Source of the DNA: an uncultured Sphaerochaeta sp.
GTDB lineage: Bacteria > Spirochaetota > Spirochaetia > Sphaerochaetales > Sphaerochaetaceae
Length of the DNA stretch: 64,000 bases
Assembly: GCF_963666015.1 (NCBI RefSeq)
Contig: NZ_OY762555.1
Coordinates: forward strand, 2,294,001-2,358,000
Reading direction: 5' to 3'
The notes below the pieces were generated by a model, which was not told the origin of the DNA, ran no database searches, and saw only the letters and a program-made list of their open reading frames with translations. A program made the position numbers and the translations under genes. Positions 25,849 to 35,745 of this stretch are shown one piece after another; the stretch's first letter is position 1, and every line of letters starts with the position of its first letter.

Positions 25849-28362
25849 CTATCTTCGTTTAACCGCATCCTGAAGAGCTGTATCTTCGCTGAGATCCTTT
25901 TCTACAGGACATGGGTCAATATTCCATATTTCCTTTGCATATTGTGTAATGGTCCTGTCACTGGAGAATTTGCCACTTGAGGCAATGTTCAGGACTGCCA
26001 TTCTGTTCCAGGCCTCCCTATCTCCCTTATAGAGTTCTCTTGCCTTGCGGTGTGCATCGCTGTACATCCGGAGGTCTGCAAAGTGGTAGTATCTGTCGCC
26101 TTCCTCAAACAAGCTTCTGCGTAGTGGCTCAAAAATATTTGGTTCATTGATGTTGAAGTAGCCGCTGAAGAGCAAATCTATTGCATCCTTAATCTCTTTA
26201 TCTGCCATCACAAAAGTGAAGGGATCATATGAGAGGCTCAATTTCTGAATTTCCTCTTCAGTATTGCCGAAGATGAACATGTTCTCTTCGCCAACTTCTT
26301 GGGCAATTTCGATATTCGCACCATCCATGGTTCCAATAGTCAGTGCTCCATTACACATGAATTTCATGTTTCCTGTTCCAGAGGCCTCCGTTCCAGCTGT
26401 TGAGATCTGCTCTGAAAGGTTTGTAGCCGGTATAATGGCCTCTGCCATTGAGACTCGGTAGTTTGGCATGAAGTGAATGGAAAGGCGGTCATTGGTTGTC
26501 GGATCCGCATTGATTACCTTTGCAATATTGTTTATCAGCTTTATGATCAATTTTGCATTGACATATCCCGGGGCTGCTTTTCCTCCAAAGAGGAAGGATG
26601 TGGGTTCCATGTCTTTTGTAGCAGCTCCTGCCCTCTTTAGGTCATTGTACATGAGCAGTATGTTCAAGGCATTGAGCAGCTGTCGCTTGTATTCATGAAT
26701 TCTTTTTACCTGGACATCAAAAAACGTGTTTGGATTGATGACTAGGTTGCTGTCTTTCTGCAGGAAGGCAGCAGCATGAATCTTGTTCTCCAGCTTGATT
26801 TCTGCAAAATCAGCGAGGAAGTTCTTGTCTTCAGCGAACGGTTTGAGTTTTTCAATCTGGTTGTAGTCCGTGATCCAGCCATCACCTATGGCGCTGTTTA
26901 TCAGTGTTGCAAGCTTGGGATTTGAAGCAAGCAACCATCGGCGTTGGGTAATGCCATTCGTCTTGTTGTTGAAACGGTCCTTGAAGATAAGATTGAACTG
27001 CGGGAACATGGACTTCTTCAATAATTGGGAGTGTAATTCTGCAACCCCATTGGTGCTGTGGCTGCCAATGATGGCCAGGTGTGCCATGCGAACTTGCTTT
27101 GGGTTTGTCTCCTCGATGATGCTTATCTTACTGAGCATTTGCGGTTGAAGAGGGAAGTAGGAGACTGCCTGTTGTAGGAATCGATGATTGATCTCGAAGA
27201 TAATCTGCATATGACGGGGAAGAATCTTCTGCAACATGGGTAGTGACCATTTCTCAAGTGCCTCCGGCATCAAGGTGTGATTGGTGTACCCCATGGTTTT
27301 TACAGTGATCTCCCATGCTTTATCCCAATCGAGGTTCTCTTCATCAATAAGGAGACGCATCAATTCAGGTACAGCCAGGGATGGGTGTGTGTCATTAAGC
27401 TGGATTGCAGCGTAGTCTGGGAGTACACCCCAGTTGCTCTCTTTCCGCTTGAAACGGTTGATGATGTCTGCAAGGGAACAGGCTACAAAGAAGTATTGTT
27501 GTTTGAGCCTCAGCTCCTTGCCCATGTATAGGGTGTCATTGGGATAGAGTACCTGGCTCAGGTTCTCTGCACTGATTTTTGAGCGGACAGCCTCAGTGTA
27601 ATCACCGTCATTGAATTCATGGAAGTTGAATTCTTCCGGGCTTTTTGCAGACCAGAGACGAAGTGTGTTCACTGTTTTGCACCCATAACCGATGATTGGT
27701 GTGTCGTAGGCAACGCCGTTGACCACTTCCGAGCCACTCCACTTGAAACGATCGCGTCCATGTTCTCTGATTACCTGGACTTCACCGCCGAAGTGGATAG
27801 GGTACACTACATCTGGTCTGTGGATTTCCCAAGGATTGCCATCACGCAACCAGTTATCCGGTTGTTCTGCTTGCCATCCATTCTTGATCTGTTGGCGGAA
27901 AATTCCATAATTGTAACGGATTCCATATCCGTACGCGGGAATCTCAAGAGTGGCAAGGGAGTCTAGGAAACAAGCAGCAAGTCTGCCGAGTCCCCCATTC
28001 CCCAATCCGGCATCCGGTTCCACTTCGCTGAGTTCCTCATAGGTATATCCCAGTGAGGAGAGGGCTTCCAAAACTTCATTCTCGATACCGAGATTTATGA
28101 TGTTGTTCGTCATCGCCCTTCCCATGAGGAATTCCAGAGAGAGATAGTAGACCCGTTTTGCCCCGTTTGCACGTTGGGTTTTGCGACTCTGGTTCCACTG
28201 GTGGATGATTCTGTCCCGAACTGAGAGTGCCAGGGCTGTATATCGCCCTTCTTTGGTGGTATGATAAATATCTGCATCCTGGCTGTACTTGAGATGTTCA
28301 GCAAAGTCTTGGGCAATGTCTTTAGCACGATGTCCGTACTTGGTTTTTTGTTGATCCTGCAT
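25849..28362 (-). CDS. glgP: Glycogen/starch/alpha-glucan phosphorylase
   Basis: Releases glucose-1-phosphate from alpha-1,4-glucan ends with phosphate, using pyridoxal phosphate. The protein is 837 residues, close to the family's 800-850. The PLP signature EASGTGNMKFMCNG is present with the Schiff-base lysine at K667, and the N-terminal SLEFLMGR and GLGNGGLGRLAACF are typical. AGGAG lies 6 nt before the ATG at 28362. The frame stays open upstream to 28581, but that part overlaps the antisense of tRNA-Thr and is not family-like. No other glycogen genes are in the window. Confidence 0.95.
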   Translation of the reverse strand: MQDQQKTKYGHRAKDIAQDFAEHLKYSQDADIYHTTKEGRYTALALSVRDRIIHQWNQSRKTQRANGAKRVYYLSLEFLMGRAMTNNIINLGIENEVLEALSSLGYTYEELSEVEPDAGLGNGGLGRLAACFLDSLATLEIPAYGYGIRYNYGIFRQQIKNGWQAEQPDNWLRDGNPWEIHRPDVVYPIHFGGEVQVIREHGRDRFKWSGSEVVNGVAYDTPIIGYGCKTVNTLRLWSAKSPEEFNFHEFNDGDYTEAVRSKISAENLSQVLYPNDTLYMGKELRLKQQYFFVACSLADIINRFKRKESNWGVLPDYAAIQLNDTHPSLAVPELMRLLIDEENLDWDKAWEITVKTMGYTNHTLMPEALEKWSLPMLQKILPRHMQIIFEINHRFLQQAVSYFPLQPQMLSKISIIEETNPKQVRMAHLAIIGSHSTNGVAELHSQLLKKSMFPQFNLIFKDRFNNKTNGITQRRWLLASNPKLATLINSAIGDGWITDYNQIEKLKPFAEDKNFLADFAEIKLENKIHAAAFLQKDSNLVINPNTFFDVQVKRIHEYKRQLLNALNILLMYNDLKRAGAATKDMEPTSFLFGGKAAPGYVNAKLIIKLINNIAKVINADPTTNDRLSIHFMPNYRVSMAEAIIPATNLSEQISTAGTEASGTGNMKFMCNGALTIGTMDGANIEIAQEVGEENMFIFGNTEEEIQKLSLSYDPFTFVMADKEIKDAIDLLFSGYFNINEPNIFEPLRRSLFEEGDRYYHFADLRMYSDAHRKARELYKGDREAWNRMAVLNIASSGKFSSDRTITQYAKEIWNIDPCPVEKDLSEDTALQDAVKRR

Positions 28363-28464
28363 AGGAACTCCTTGTGTTTCGTGCAAATAGCACACCATCA
28401 CTATATAAGATTGATGTTCTATGGGCAACTGGTTCAACTTTTTCTTCTTTCTTGAACAGGTATA

Positions 28465-28493
28465 TTGACAAAAGACCTGCTCTTTGGTAAGTT
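28465..28493 (+). promoter_or_regulatory. Probable promoter of tRNA-Thr/rpmG/secE cluster
   Basis: TTGACA at 28465-28470 with TAAGTT at 28488-28493, 17 nt apart. The -10 match is weak, but the position 55 nt before the tRNA is suitable and the -35 is perfect. It diverges from glgP. Confidence 0.5.
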
Positions 28494-28548
28494 TGCTTCT
28501 GCATGTTGCAGGTTGGTACGCTCGTGGATTTGCCTGCATATGACCGAC

Positions 28549-28621
28549 GCCCTTGTAGCTCAGTCGGTAGAGCACCACCATGGTAAGGTGGGGGTCAACG
28601 GTTCAAATCCGTTCGAGGGCT
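28549..28621 (+). tRNA. thrT: tRNA-Thr (GGT)
   Basis: A 73-nt cloverleaf: acceptor GCCCTTG/CGAGGGC (one G-U), D-arm TAGCTCAGTCGGTAGAGC, anticodon stem CCACC/GGTGG with loop ATGGTAA, T-loop GGTTCAAATCC. Discriminator T. CCA not encoded. Confidence 0.96.
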
Positions 28622-28683
28622 CTTTTTTTATCCCCTTCCAATGGGGAGTGGAATTGAGGTGAAAACTCACCGAGGAGCACGTA

Positions 28684-28863
28684 ATGGCTGATTCAAAGAA
28701 AAAAGGTCCTGTTGAGAAAATTGCTCTTCAGTGCACCGAATGTAAGCAGAAAAATTACACTACCGAGAAGAATCGGAGAAATACTCAGGGTAAGCTTGAG
28801 TTAAAGAAGTATTGTCCGTTCGAGCGCAAGCACACCTTGCACCGCGAGGCAAAAATTAAATAA
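28684..28863 (+). CDS. rpmG: Ribosomal protein L33
   Basis: A 59-residue large-subunit protein, below common size cut-offs. It reads [20 protein letters not shown] and ends in [10 protein letters not shown], typical of L33. The zinc form has two Cys pairs; here C17, C20 and C44 are present but the fourth position is Glu47 (YCPFERKH where YCPxCxKH is usual). AGGAG lies upstream of the ATG. It sits between tRNA-Thr and tRNA-Trp, a common bacterial arrangement. Confidence 0.93.
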   Translation: MADSKKKGPVEKIALQCTECKQKNYTTEKNRRNTQGKLELKKYCPFERKHTLHREAKIK

Positions 28864-28887
28864 GGTTGTTTCGATCGAGAAGCAAAT

Positions 28888-28961
28888 AGGCCAATAGCTC
28901 CAACTGGTAGAGCGCTGGTCTCCAAAACCGGATGTTGAGGGTTCGAATCCTTCTTGGCCTG
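28888..28961 (+). tRNA. trpT: tRNA-Trp (CCA)
   Basis: A 74-nt cloverleaf: acceptor AGGCCAA/TTGGCCT, anticodon loop CTCCAAA with anticodon CCA, T-loop GGTTCGAATCC and discriminator G as expected for Trp. The 3' CCA is not encoded. It lies between rpmG and secE. Confidence 0.96.
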
Positions 28962-28997
28962 TTAGCTTCTCGATCTTTTCCCTCAAGGAGCCCTTCA

Positions 28998-29177
28998 ATG
29001 AAGAAGCTATTTAAGTATTTCAAGGAGTCTTCCCAGGAACTGAAAAAGGTTGTCTGGCCCTCCCGTGAAGCTGTTATTTCTTCCACAAAGGTCGTACTTG
29101 TATCTACAGCCATCGTTGCAATATTCCTTGGGTTGGTGGACTTCCTCCTGCTTAAAGGTGTATTGTTTATTCTGTAA
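28998..29177 (+). CDS. secE: Preprotein translocase subunit SecE
   Basis: A 59-residue protein of the single-spanning SecE type. The amphipathic helix FKESSQELKKVVWPSREA precedes one membrane segment at about 33-57; the WPSR motif is diagnostic. AAGGAG lies 7 nt before the ATG at 28998. The frame runs open into the tRNA upstream, which is not coding. SecE clamps SecY, encoded near 52 kb. Confidence 0.95.
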   Translation: MKKLFKYFKESSQELKKVVWPSREAVISSTKVVLVSTAIVAIFLGLVDFLLLKGVLFIL

Positions 29178-29186
29178 GGCGGAGTC

Positions 29187-29747
29187 ATGGCTAAAGGCTG
29201 GTACGTAGTACACACATATTCTGGGTACGAACAGAAGATTGAGCGAATCATCAACAAGATGCGCGAGACCGATATGGACTTCGCGCTTGTTTGTACTGAT
29301 GTCAAAGTACCTTTTGAAACCGTAGTAGAGGTTAAGGAAGGGGTGAGACGTGAGGTGAAGCGTAAGATTCTTCCTGGCTATATCCTGGTTGAGCTCGACC
29401 TGCCCGATACAAGTTGGAAGACCTGGTGTTCTCACATCAAACGTATACAGGGTGTTACTGGGTTTGTGAGCCCGAGTGACAGCGTTAAGCCGCAACCCTT
29501 ATCAGCAGCTGAAGTGAAGAACCTCTTCCAGAAAACGGGCGATCTTCCTGCTGAGAAAGTGTTCAAACCTAAGCAGACCTTCTCCATTGGGGAGCAGGTA
29601 CGCATTATTGACGGTCCTTTTGATTCCTTCACCGGGGTTATCGAGGAAGTCAATCTGGAAAAGGCCCGTATGCGGGTCAGCGTTGGAATTTTTGGACGCT
29701 CCACTCCGGTTGAGGTGGATTTCCTTCAAGTAGAAAAGATTCTGTAG
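29187..29747 (+). CDS. nusG: Transcription antitermination factor NusG
   Basis: Binds RNA polymerase and couples it to the ribosome or Rho. Its 186 residues contain the NGN domain (1-115, starting with GWYVVHTYSGYE) and a C-terminal KOW domain (about 130-186, with FSIGEQVRIIDGPF). Length is near the usual 180. It follows secE by 9 bp, as in most bacteria. Confidence 0.96.
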   Translation: MAKGWYVVHTYSGYEQKIERIINKMRETDMDFALVCTDVKVPFETVVEVKEGVRREVKRKILPGYILVELDLPDTSWKTWCSHIKRIQGVTGFVSPSDSVKPQPLSAAEVKNLFQKTGDLPAEKVFKPKQTFSIGEQVRIIDGPFDSFTGVIEEVNLEKARMRVSVGIFGRSTPVEVDFLQVEKIL

Positions 29748-29818
29748 TAGTCTTTGGACTGGAGTACTGCACGAGATTTTTCTGTTCTTTTACAACCGAG
29801 TCCATTTGTTTGTGATTA

Positions 29819-29863
29819 CTCCCTCATTGTGAGATGAGGTGGGAGCCTGATCGTATGACAGGC
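29819..29863 (+). promoter_or_regulatory. Probable ribosomal protein L1 binding site in rplK leader
   Basis: GATGAGGTGGGAGCC at 29833-29847 resembles the 23S L1-stalk sequence GGATAGGTGGGAGGCC at 6624-6639. It sits in a fold where CTCCC and TCAT (29819-29827) pair with ATGA and GGGAG, leaving GGT bulged, followed by a hairpin GCCTG/CAGGC (29845-29863). L1 is known to repress its own operon by binding such mimics. A TCCAA/TTGGA hairpin (29882-29899) lies just before the rplK ribosome-binding site. Confidence 0.6.
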
Positions 29864-29921
29864 GTTAATACCAGCGCATAATCCAATCCATAGGTTGGAT
29901 TTATTGCGTAAGGAGAGAAAC

Positions 29922-30353
29922 ATGGCAAAGAAAAAGGTGTCTGCAATTATTAAGTTGCAGTGCCCTGCCCAGAAGGCTACGCCGGCACCCCCAATCGGGC
30001 CCGCGCTTGGACCTCATGGTGTCAGTGCCCCTAAGTTTGTCCAGGAGTTCAATGACAAGACAAAGAACTACGAACCTGGGCTCATTCTTCCCGTTATCAT
30101 CACTGTTTATGCCGACAAGAGCTTCACATTCATCCTGAAGACTCCCCCTGCTGCAGTACTCATCAAGAAGGCTCTCGGCCTGAGTAGTGGTAGTGGCAGT
30201 CCCAACAAGGTGAAGGTTGGCAAGCTCTCACAGGACCAGCTGACTGAAATTGCAACAACCAAATTGAAGGACCTCAATGCAAATGACATCGAGGCTGCAA
30301 AGAGAATTGTTGCTGGAACAGCCCGCAGTATGGGTGTAGAGGTGGAGCAATAG
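29922..30353 (+). CDS. rplK: Ribosomal protein L11
   Basis: Large-subunit protein at the GTPase centre, 143 residues. The proline-rich [13 protein letters not shown] is diagnostic. AAGGAG precedes the ATG at 29922; an in-frame ATG at 29895 would put that site inside the gene. The stop is one base before rplA, indicating coupling. Confidence 0.96.
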   Translation: MAKKKVSAIIKLQCPAQKATPAPPIGPALGPHGVSAPKFVQEFNDKTKNYEPGLILPVIITVYADKSFTFILKTPPAAVLIKKALGLSSGSGSPNKVKVGKLSQDQLTEIATTKLKDLNANDIEAAKRIVAGTARSMGVEVEQ

Positions 30354-30354
30354 T

Positions 30355-31044
30355 ATGAAACACGGAAAGAAGTATCGAGAAGCAATTAAAAATGTTGACC
30401 GTGAGAAGCTCTATACATTTGATGAAGCAGCAGCTTTGGTAAAAGAGCTTGCTTTTGCTTCATTTGATGAGACTGTTGAGGTCTCTGTTAAGCTGACCCT
30501 CAAGAAAAGCCAGAGTGTTCGTGACACGGTAGTCCTCCCCAATCAGTTTTCCGCCCAGAAGCGTATCCTTGTATTCGCTAAGGGAGAGAAGGCAGAAGAA
30601 GCTCGTGAAGCTGGTGCGGCCTATGTTGGCGACAATGACCTGATCGAGAAGATTCGCGGTGGTTGGATGGATTTTGATGTGGCAGTCGCCACTCCCGACA
30701 TGATGAAGGATGTAGGTCGTCTTGGTCCGATTCTTGGTCGCAGAGGTTTGATGCCGAACCCCAAGACCCAGACTGTAACGTTCGACGTCAAGGGTGCTCT
30801 TGCTGAGCTTTCCCAAGGTCGTGTCGAGTTCCGTTCTGACAAGACCAACGTTGTTCACCTTCCCATCGGTAAGGTCTCCATGGATCCTGCTTTGGTAAGT
30901 GAAAACGCCAAATCTGTTGTCAAGGAAATCGTCCGTAAGAAACCATCTGACGCAAAGGCTGACTTCGTGGTCAGTATCGCACTTTCCTCCACCATGGGTC
31001 CGGGAGTCCGGGTCAATGTGAAGGATATGTCGGCCACGGTGTAA
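30355..31044 (+). CDS. rplA: Ribosomal protein L1
   Basis: Forms the mobile L1 stalk that handles the E-site tRNA; 229 residues, usual size. The segment around residues 120-135 ([14 protein letters not shown]) is characteristic. L1 also represses translation of rplK-rplA, for which a site is seen upstream. Confidence 0.97.
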   Translation: MKHGKKYREAIKNVDREKLYTFDEAAALVKELAFASFDETVEVSVKLTLKKSQSVRDTVVLPNQFSAQKRILVFAKGEKAEEAREAGAAYVGDNDLIEKIRGGWMDFDVAVATPDMMKDVGRLGPILGRRGLMPNPKTQTVTFDVKGALAELSQGRVEFRSDKTNVVHLPIGKVSMDPALVSENAKSVVKEIVRKKPSDAKADFVVSIALSSTMGPGVRVNVKDMSATV

Positions 31045-31059
31045 GAGGAGAAGCATAGT

Positions 31060-31587
31060 ATGGATCATAAAACTCGTATTACCCCTGCGAAGGAAGAGGC
31101 CGTCAAGGCTTTGAAGGATGAGTTCAGCCAGTACACCGGGTATATCTTCACCGATTATCGTGGCATGACTGTTGAGCAGATCACCAAGCTTCGTAGAACT
31201 CTTATGGAGAAGGATGCAGCATACCGTGTTGTTAAGAACCGGTTTGCAAAGATTGCACTCACCGACCTGGATAGAACTGCTGATGAGCAGCTTGTTGGAC
31301 CCACCGCTATTGCTTTGGTGAAAGGTGATGAGGCCAATGTAGTTGCCAAGGATTTGTTTGCAATCAAGAAAGAGGGTGCTTCCATTGAAGTGAAAGGCGC
31401 TCTTCTTGATGGTGAATTCTACAATGCCGAACAGATTGAGGCATTCAGCAAGCTCCCAACCAGATTGGAACTGATTGCATCCTTGATGGGAACCATGAAG
31501 GCTCCCGTGCAGAAGCTGGCAGCAACCTTGCTTGCCTATGTCGAAAACAATGGTGGCTCAGTAGAGTCTGCCAGCGAAGAGAACTAG
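31060..31587 (+). CDS. rplJ: Ribosomal protein L10
   Basis: Stalk base protein that carries L7/L12 dimers; 175 residues. The N-terminal domain has FTDYRGMTVEQITKLR and the C-terminal helix carries L12. AGGAG is 9 nt before the ATG. No long leader separates it from rplA, unlike E. coli. Confidence 0.95.
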   Translation: MDHKTRITPAKEEAVKALKDEFSQYTGYIFTDYRGMTVEQITKLRRTLMEKDAAYRVVKNRFAKIALTDLDRTADEQLVGPTAIALVKGDEANVVAKDLFAIKKEGASIEVKGALLDGEFYNAEQIEAFSKLPTRLELIASLMGTMKAPVQKLAATLLAYVENNGGSVESASEEN

Positions 31588-31628
31588 ACACAGTCTTAGT
31601 CTTCACAGGTAACCTGCTATGACTGTGT
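31588..31628 (+). other. Stem-loop between rplJ and rplL
   Basis: ACACAGTC (31588-31595) pairs with GACTGTGT (31621-31628), and CAGGT/ACCTG forms an inner stem. No T-run follows. Probable role: mRNA processing or stability to allow the extra L12 synthesis. Confidence 0.5.
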
Positions 31629-31658
31629 AGATAGAAAACTGTATAAGGAGAAGATAAT

Positions 31659-32039
31659 ATGGCTACTAAAGAAGAGATTTTGGAATCAATCGCAAGTATG
31701 TCCGTCATGGAGGTCGCTGACCTCATTAAAATGATGGAAGAGAAGTTCGGCGTCCAGGCTGCAGCTGCTGCTGTTGCTGCTGGTCCTGCAGCTGCTGCTG
31801 AAGCAGTTGAAGAGCCGACCGAATTCAACGTCATCCTCAAGGCTGCAGATCCTTCCAAGAAGATTGCTGCCATCAAGGAAGTTCGTGCTATCACCGGCCT
31901 CGGCCTGAAGGAAGCAAAGGAACTTGTTGAGGCTGGCGATAAGGTTGTCAAGGAAGCTGTCAGCAAGGCAGACGCAGAGGCACTCAAGGAGAAGCTTGAG
32001 GCTACTGGCTGTACTGTTGAGGTCAAGCCCGTTGACTAA
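31659..32039 (+). CDS. rplL: Ribosomal protein L7/L12
   Basis: Multi-copy stalk protein that recruits translation factors; 126 residues. An N-terminal dimer domain is followed by an alanine-rich hinge (about 34-50) and the globular C-terminal domain with [17 protein letters not shown] sequence. AAGGAG precedes the ATG by 8 nt. Confidence 0.96.
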   Translation: MATKEEILESIASMSVMEVADLIKMMEEKFGVQAAAAAVAAGPAAAAEAVEEPTEFNVILKAADPSKKIAAIKEVRAITGLGLKEAKELVEAGDKVVKEAVSKADAEALKEKLEATGCTVEVKPVD

Positions 32040-32046
32040 TCTGAGC

Positions 32047-32171
32047 CTGGGGAGCCAGGCAAACCCTGGTTCCCAGCTCTTGTTCTTTGTAAGAGGGCGT
32101 TAGCCCGGTTCACCAAGCCACCGGATAGACACCGGTGGCCAACTGTGTCTTTGTTTTCCTTGCTATGCAAG
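32047..32171 (+). promoter_or_regulatory. Hairpin cluster between rplL and rpoB, probable attenuator
   Basis: Three stems: CTGGGGAGCCAGG with CCTGGTTCCCAG (32047-32076), a perfect GCCACCGG/CCGGTGGC (32117-32139), and CCTTG/CAAGG (about 32159-32171). T-rich tracts follow the second and third. The position equals that of the known E. coli attenuator and RNase III site that lowers rpoBC relative to rplL. Confidence 0.55.
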
Positions 32172-32208
32172 GGATTATGTCTGTTTTTCTTTTGACTTTG
32201 GAGGGTAC

Positions 32209-35200
32209 ATGATGGTTGCCAACGGCAAATCCATAACACGCACGTACATCGGTTCTGAACTACATGAAGTCTGTGAACTTCCCAACTTGATTGGAGTCCA
32301 GCTCGATTCCTACGAGAGGTTCTTACAGCTGGATCGCTGTCTGAAAGGACTGGCGCCAGATCCGTCGTACGGGCTGGAGGAAGTGTTCCAGTCAACATTC
32401 CCCATTGATAGTCCCAATGGCGAGATGCGTCTCGCTTACAAAGGGTATACAATCGACTATGACAACATCAAGTTCTCCCAAATGGAGTGCAAGAAGAAGG
32501 GTCGATCCTATAGTGTACCCATCAAAGTCACGATCAGCCTCGAATTCTCCAATGGAGAGATGAGAGAGAAGGAAATCTTTTTTGGGGATATCCCGCTGAT
32601 GACCGATCGTGGCACCTTTATTATCAACGGAGCAGAGCGTGTTGTGGTCAGTCAGATCCACCGTTCTCCCGGTGTCATTTTTTCCAATGAAAAAGATGTC
32701 TACTCTTCCAGGATTATTCCCTACAGGGGTTCTTGGTTGGAGTTTGAGATTGATGATAAGAAGCATCTCATCTATACCAAGATTGATCGTAAGAAGCGTA
32801 TCCTCGGTACGCTCTTCCTGCGTGCAATCGGGTTGGATACTCGTGAGAAGATTCTTGAGCACTTCTACACAGGTGAAATGGTTGACCTGGTAGATGATGG
32901 TGATTTCAAGTCAAGCTTGGAAAATCGTTATCTTTTCAAGGATGTCTATGCAACGGTTGATGGAGCATCCAAGAAAGTGCTCCGAGCTGGTGATATGCTG
33001 CATGCCCACGAGATTGATGAACTCCTTGAGCAGAAGGTAACTTCCGTTGAGTTGGTGAATCTCCGTGGGGAGAGTACGCTCCACAGCGATATGATTCTCA
33101 ACTGTTTCGAGATCGAGGATGCAAAATACACCCGTGAAGGCTATGATGAGCCGACCAAGGAAGATGTCCTCTCTCCCATTTTCTCAGTCTTGATGCCTGG
33201 TGAAATGATAGCCATTGAGCGTGCAGAGCGTGACCTTCCGGACATGTTCTTCTCAAGCCGTCGCTATGACCTTGGGTCTGTAGGTCGATATAAATTCAAC
33301 AAGAAGTTTGGAACTGGCAGTGAAGAGGAAGAAGAAATGGCTTCCACCGATCTGACCGTCCTTACTCCGCAGGATATCGTCAATACGATGGGATTCCTGA
33401 TCAAGGTGTTTATCCGCGAGGAAAATGTCGATGACATTGACCACCTTGGCAATCGTCGTGTTCGTTCCGTTGGGGAGCTCCTGCAGAATGCCCTCAAGAG
33501 TGCGTTTGCCCGTATGGAGCGTATTGCAAAGGAGCGCATGAATCTCGAATCAGGTTCTGTAAAACCACAGGATCTTATCTCCATCAAGCCAATTATTGCG
33601 GCCATCAAGGAATTCTTCGGTAGTAGCCAGCTTTCCCAGTTCATGGACCAAGTCAACCCGCTTGCAGAGCTCACTCATAAAAGAAGGCTCAATGCTTTGG
33701 GACCAGGTGGTTTGAGCCGTGATCGTGCTGGATTTGAGGTACGTGACGTTCACTACACCCATTATGGAAGAATTTGTCCTATTGAGACTCCTGAAGGACC
33801 GAACATCGGTCTTATTGTCTCATTGGCAAACTATACCCGTATCAATCAGCACGGCTTCTTGGAATCCCCATACCGAAAGGTAGTCAACGGGGTCGTCTCC
33901 AAGCAGTACCGCTATCTTGATGCAAATGATGAGGAGAAGTTCTTCATTGCCCAGGCGAATGCCAAGGTTGATGAAGACGGTAACTTCATCGACAAGGAAA
34001 TTCCGGTTCGCCGTAGTGGGGATTACTCCACAAAGCCGGCAACCGACATTAAATACATTGACGTCTCTCCCAAGCAGGTACTCAGTGTTGCAGCTTCCTT
34101 GATTCCATTCCTTGAGCACGATGACGCAAACCGTGCATTGATGGGATCAAACATGCAGCGCCAGGCTGTACCTCTTGTCTTCCCAGAAACGCCAAGAGTT
34201 GGTACAGGTATAGAAGGAAAGGCTGCTTACGATAGTGGCGTCCTGGCCAAGGCTAAACGAGCAGGAACAATTGCCTATGTCAGCGCTGAGAAAGTTGTGA
34301 TCAGTGTTGATGATGCTGAGATTGAGGGTGAGGTTGATGTCTACCCGATCCAGAAGTTCCAGAGAACCAACCAAGATACCTGTTTTAACCAAAAACCGAT
34401 TGTTTCCTTTGGGCAGCATGTTGAAGCTGGAGCAGTCCTTGCCGACGGTCCTGCAACCCAGGAAGGGGAGCTGGCTCTTGGTAGAAATATTCTCGTTGGA
34501 TTCGTGCCTTGGCATGGGTACAACTATGAGGATGCGGTCTTGATCAGTGAGCGTGTTGTCAAGGATGATATTTTCACCAGTGTCCATATCAAGGAGTTCA
34601 CCACAGATATTCGTGAGACCAAACTTGGTCCCGAGAAGCTGACCCGTGATATTCCAAACACCAGTGAAAAGATGCTTGAACAGCTTGATGAGGATGGTAT
34701 CGTCCGCATAGGAACCATGGTTCGTCCTGGATCAATCATGGTTGGAAAGGTAACCCCGAAGAGTGAGAGTGATACAACCCCTGAATTCAAGTTGCTCAAC
34801 TCAATCTTTGGTGAAAAGGCTAAAGAAGTCCGTGATACTTCCTTGAAGGTACCCCATGGTACCGAAGGAACAGTCATCGACATCCAGCGTTTGAAACGTA
34901 GTAACAATGATGAGCTTCCCCCAGGTGTTGAGGAGACCGTCAAGGTTCTCATTGCAACCAAGCGAAAACTTCGACAGGGTGATAAGATGGCTGGTCGACA
35001 CGGAAACAAGGGTGTTGTTAGCCGGATCCTTCCTGAAGAGGATATGCCGTTCATGGAGGATGGTACCCCGCTTGATGTTTGTTTGAACCCGCTCGGTGTT
35101 CCATCCCGAATGAATATTGGTCAGTTGATGGAGACTCAGCTGGGCTGGGCAGCTGTCAAGCTGGGTGAATGGTATTCCACTCCGGTTTTCCAGAGTGCCA

Positions 35201-35730
35201 CCATGGAACAGATTGAGGAGAAGATGCGCGACGCAGGTCTTCCTGAGAACTCCAAGGTCAAGCTCTATGATGGACAGACGGGTGTACCGTTCGTCAATCC
35301 GGTATTCTGTGGTTACATCTATTACCTGAAATTGCACCACTTGGTTGATGATAAGATGCATGCTCGTTCCACAGGACCTTACTCGCTGGTTACCCAGCAG
35401 CCACTTGGTGGTAAGGCTCAGTTTGGTGGTCAGCGACTTGGAGAAATGGAAGTCTGGGCGCTTGAGGCGTACGGAGCTGCAAATACTCTCCAAGAACTCT
35501 TGACCATCAAGAGTGATGACATGAACGGTCGTGTCAAGATTTATGAGAGTATTGTCAAGGGTGAACCAGCCTCTACTGCGGGAATGCCTGAGGCATTCAA
35601 TGTATTGGTTCAGGAGATCCGTGGCTTGGCTTTGGATATGTCGGTGTATGACTCCAAGGGTCAGCAGGTGCCCCTTACCGAACGTGATGAAGAGTTGATC
35701 GCCAAGCAGTCGAAAGGCTCCCTCAACTAA
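32209..35730 (+). CDS. rpoB: RNA polymerase beta subunit
   Basis: Catalytic subunit of RNA polymerase, 1173 residues. The rifampicin-binding cluster [20 protein letters not shown] is intact but continues [11 protein letters not shown], so the residue equal to E. coli Ser531 is Asn495. The C-terminus ends shortly after the conserved switch region. GGAGG lies 5 nt before the ATG at 32209; an ATG at 32212 is equally possible. rpoC follows after 15 bp. Confidence 0.98.
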   Translation: MMVANGKSITRTYIGSELHEVCELPNLIGVQLDSYERFLQLDRCLKGLAPDPSYGLEEVFQSTFPIDSPNGEMRLAYKGYTIDYDNIKFSQMECKKKGRSYSVPIKVTISLEFSNGEMREKEIFFGDIPLMTDRGTFIINGAERVVVSQIHRSPGVIFSNEKDVYSSRIIPYRGSWLEFEIDDKKHLIYTKIDRKKRILGTLFLRAIGLDTREKILEHFYTGEMVDLVDDGDFKSSLENRYLFKDVYATVDGASKKVLRAGDMLHAHEIDELLEQKVTSVELVNLRGESTLHSDMILNCFEIEDAKYTREGYDEPTKEDVLSPIFSVLMPGEMIAIERAERDLPDMFFSSRRYDLGSVGRYKFNKKFGTGSEEEEEMASTDLTVLTPQDIVNTMGFLIKVFIREENVDDIDHLGNRRVRSVGELLQNALKSAFARMERIAKERMNLESGSVKPQDLISIKPIIAAIKEFFGSSQLSQFMDQVNPLAELTHKRRLNALGPGGLSRDRAGFEVRDVHYTHYGRICPIETPEGPNIGLIVSLANYTRINQHGFLESPYRKVVNGVVSKQYRYLDANDEEKFFIAQANAKVDEDGNFIDKEIPVRRSGDYSTKPATDIKYIDVSPKQVLSVAASLIPFLEHDDANRALMGSNMQRQAVPLVFPETPRVGTGIEGKAAYDSGVLAKAKRAGTIAYVSAEKVVISVDDAEIEGEVDVYPIQKFQRTNQDTCFNQKPIVSFGQHVEAGAVLADGPATQEGELALGRNILVGFVPWHGYNYEDAVLISERVVKDDIFTSVHIKEFTTDIRETKLGPEKLTRDIPNTSEKMLEQLDEDGIVRIGTMVRPGSIMVGKVTPKSESDTTPEFKLLNSIFGEKAKEVRDTSLKVPHGTEGTVIDIQRLKRSNNDELPPGVEETVKVLIATKRKLRQGDKMAGRHGNKGVVSRILPEEDMPFMEDGTPLDVCLNPLGVPSRMNIGQLMETQLGWAAVKLGEWYSTPVFQSATMEQIEEKMRDAGLPENSKVKLYDGQTGVPFVNPVFCGYIYYLKLHHLVDDKMHARSTGPYSLVTQQPLGGKAQFGGQRLGEMEVWALEAYGAANTLQELLTIKSDDMNGRVKIYESIVKGEPASTAGMPEAFNVLVQEIRGLALDMSVYDSKGQQVPLTERDEELIAKQSKGSLN

Positions 35731-35745
35731 CCAGGAGAAATACAG

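Noticed and set aside
28363..28581. N-terminal extension of glgP
   Set aside because: It overlaps antisense of tRNA-Thr; a binding site and family start are at 28362.
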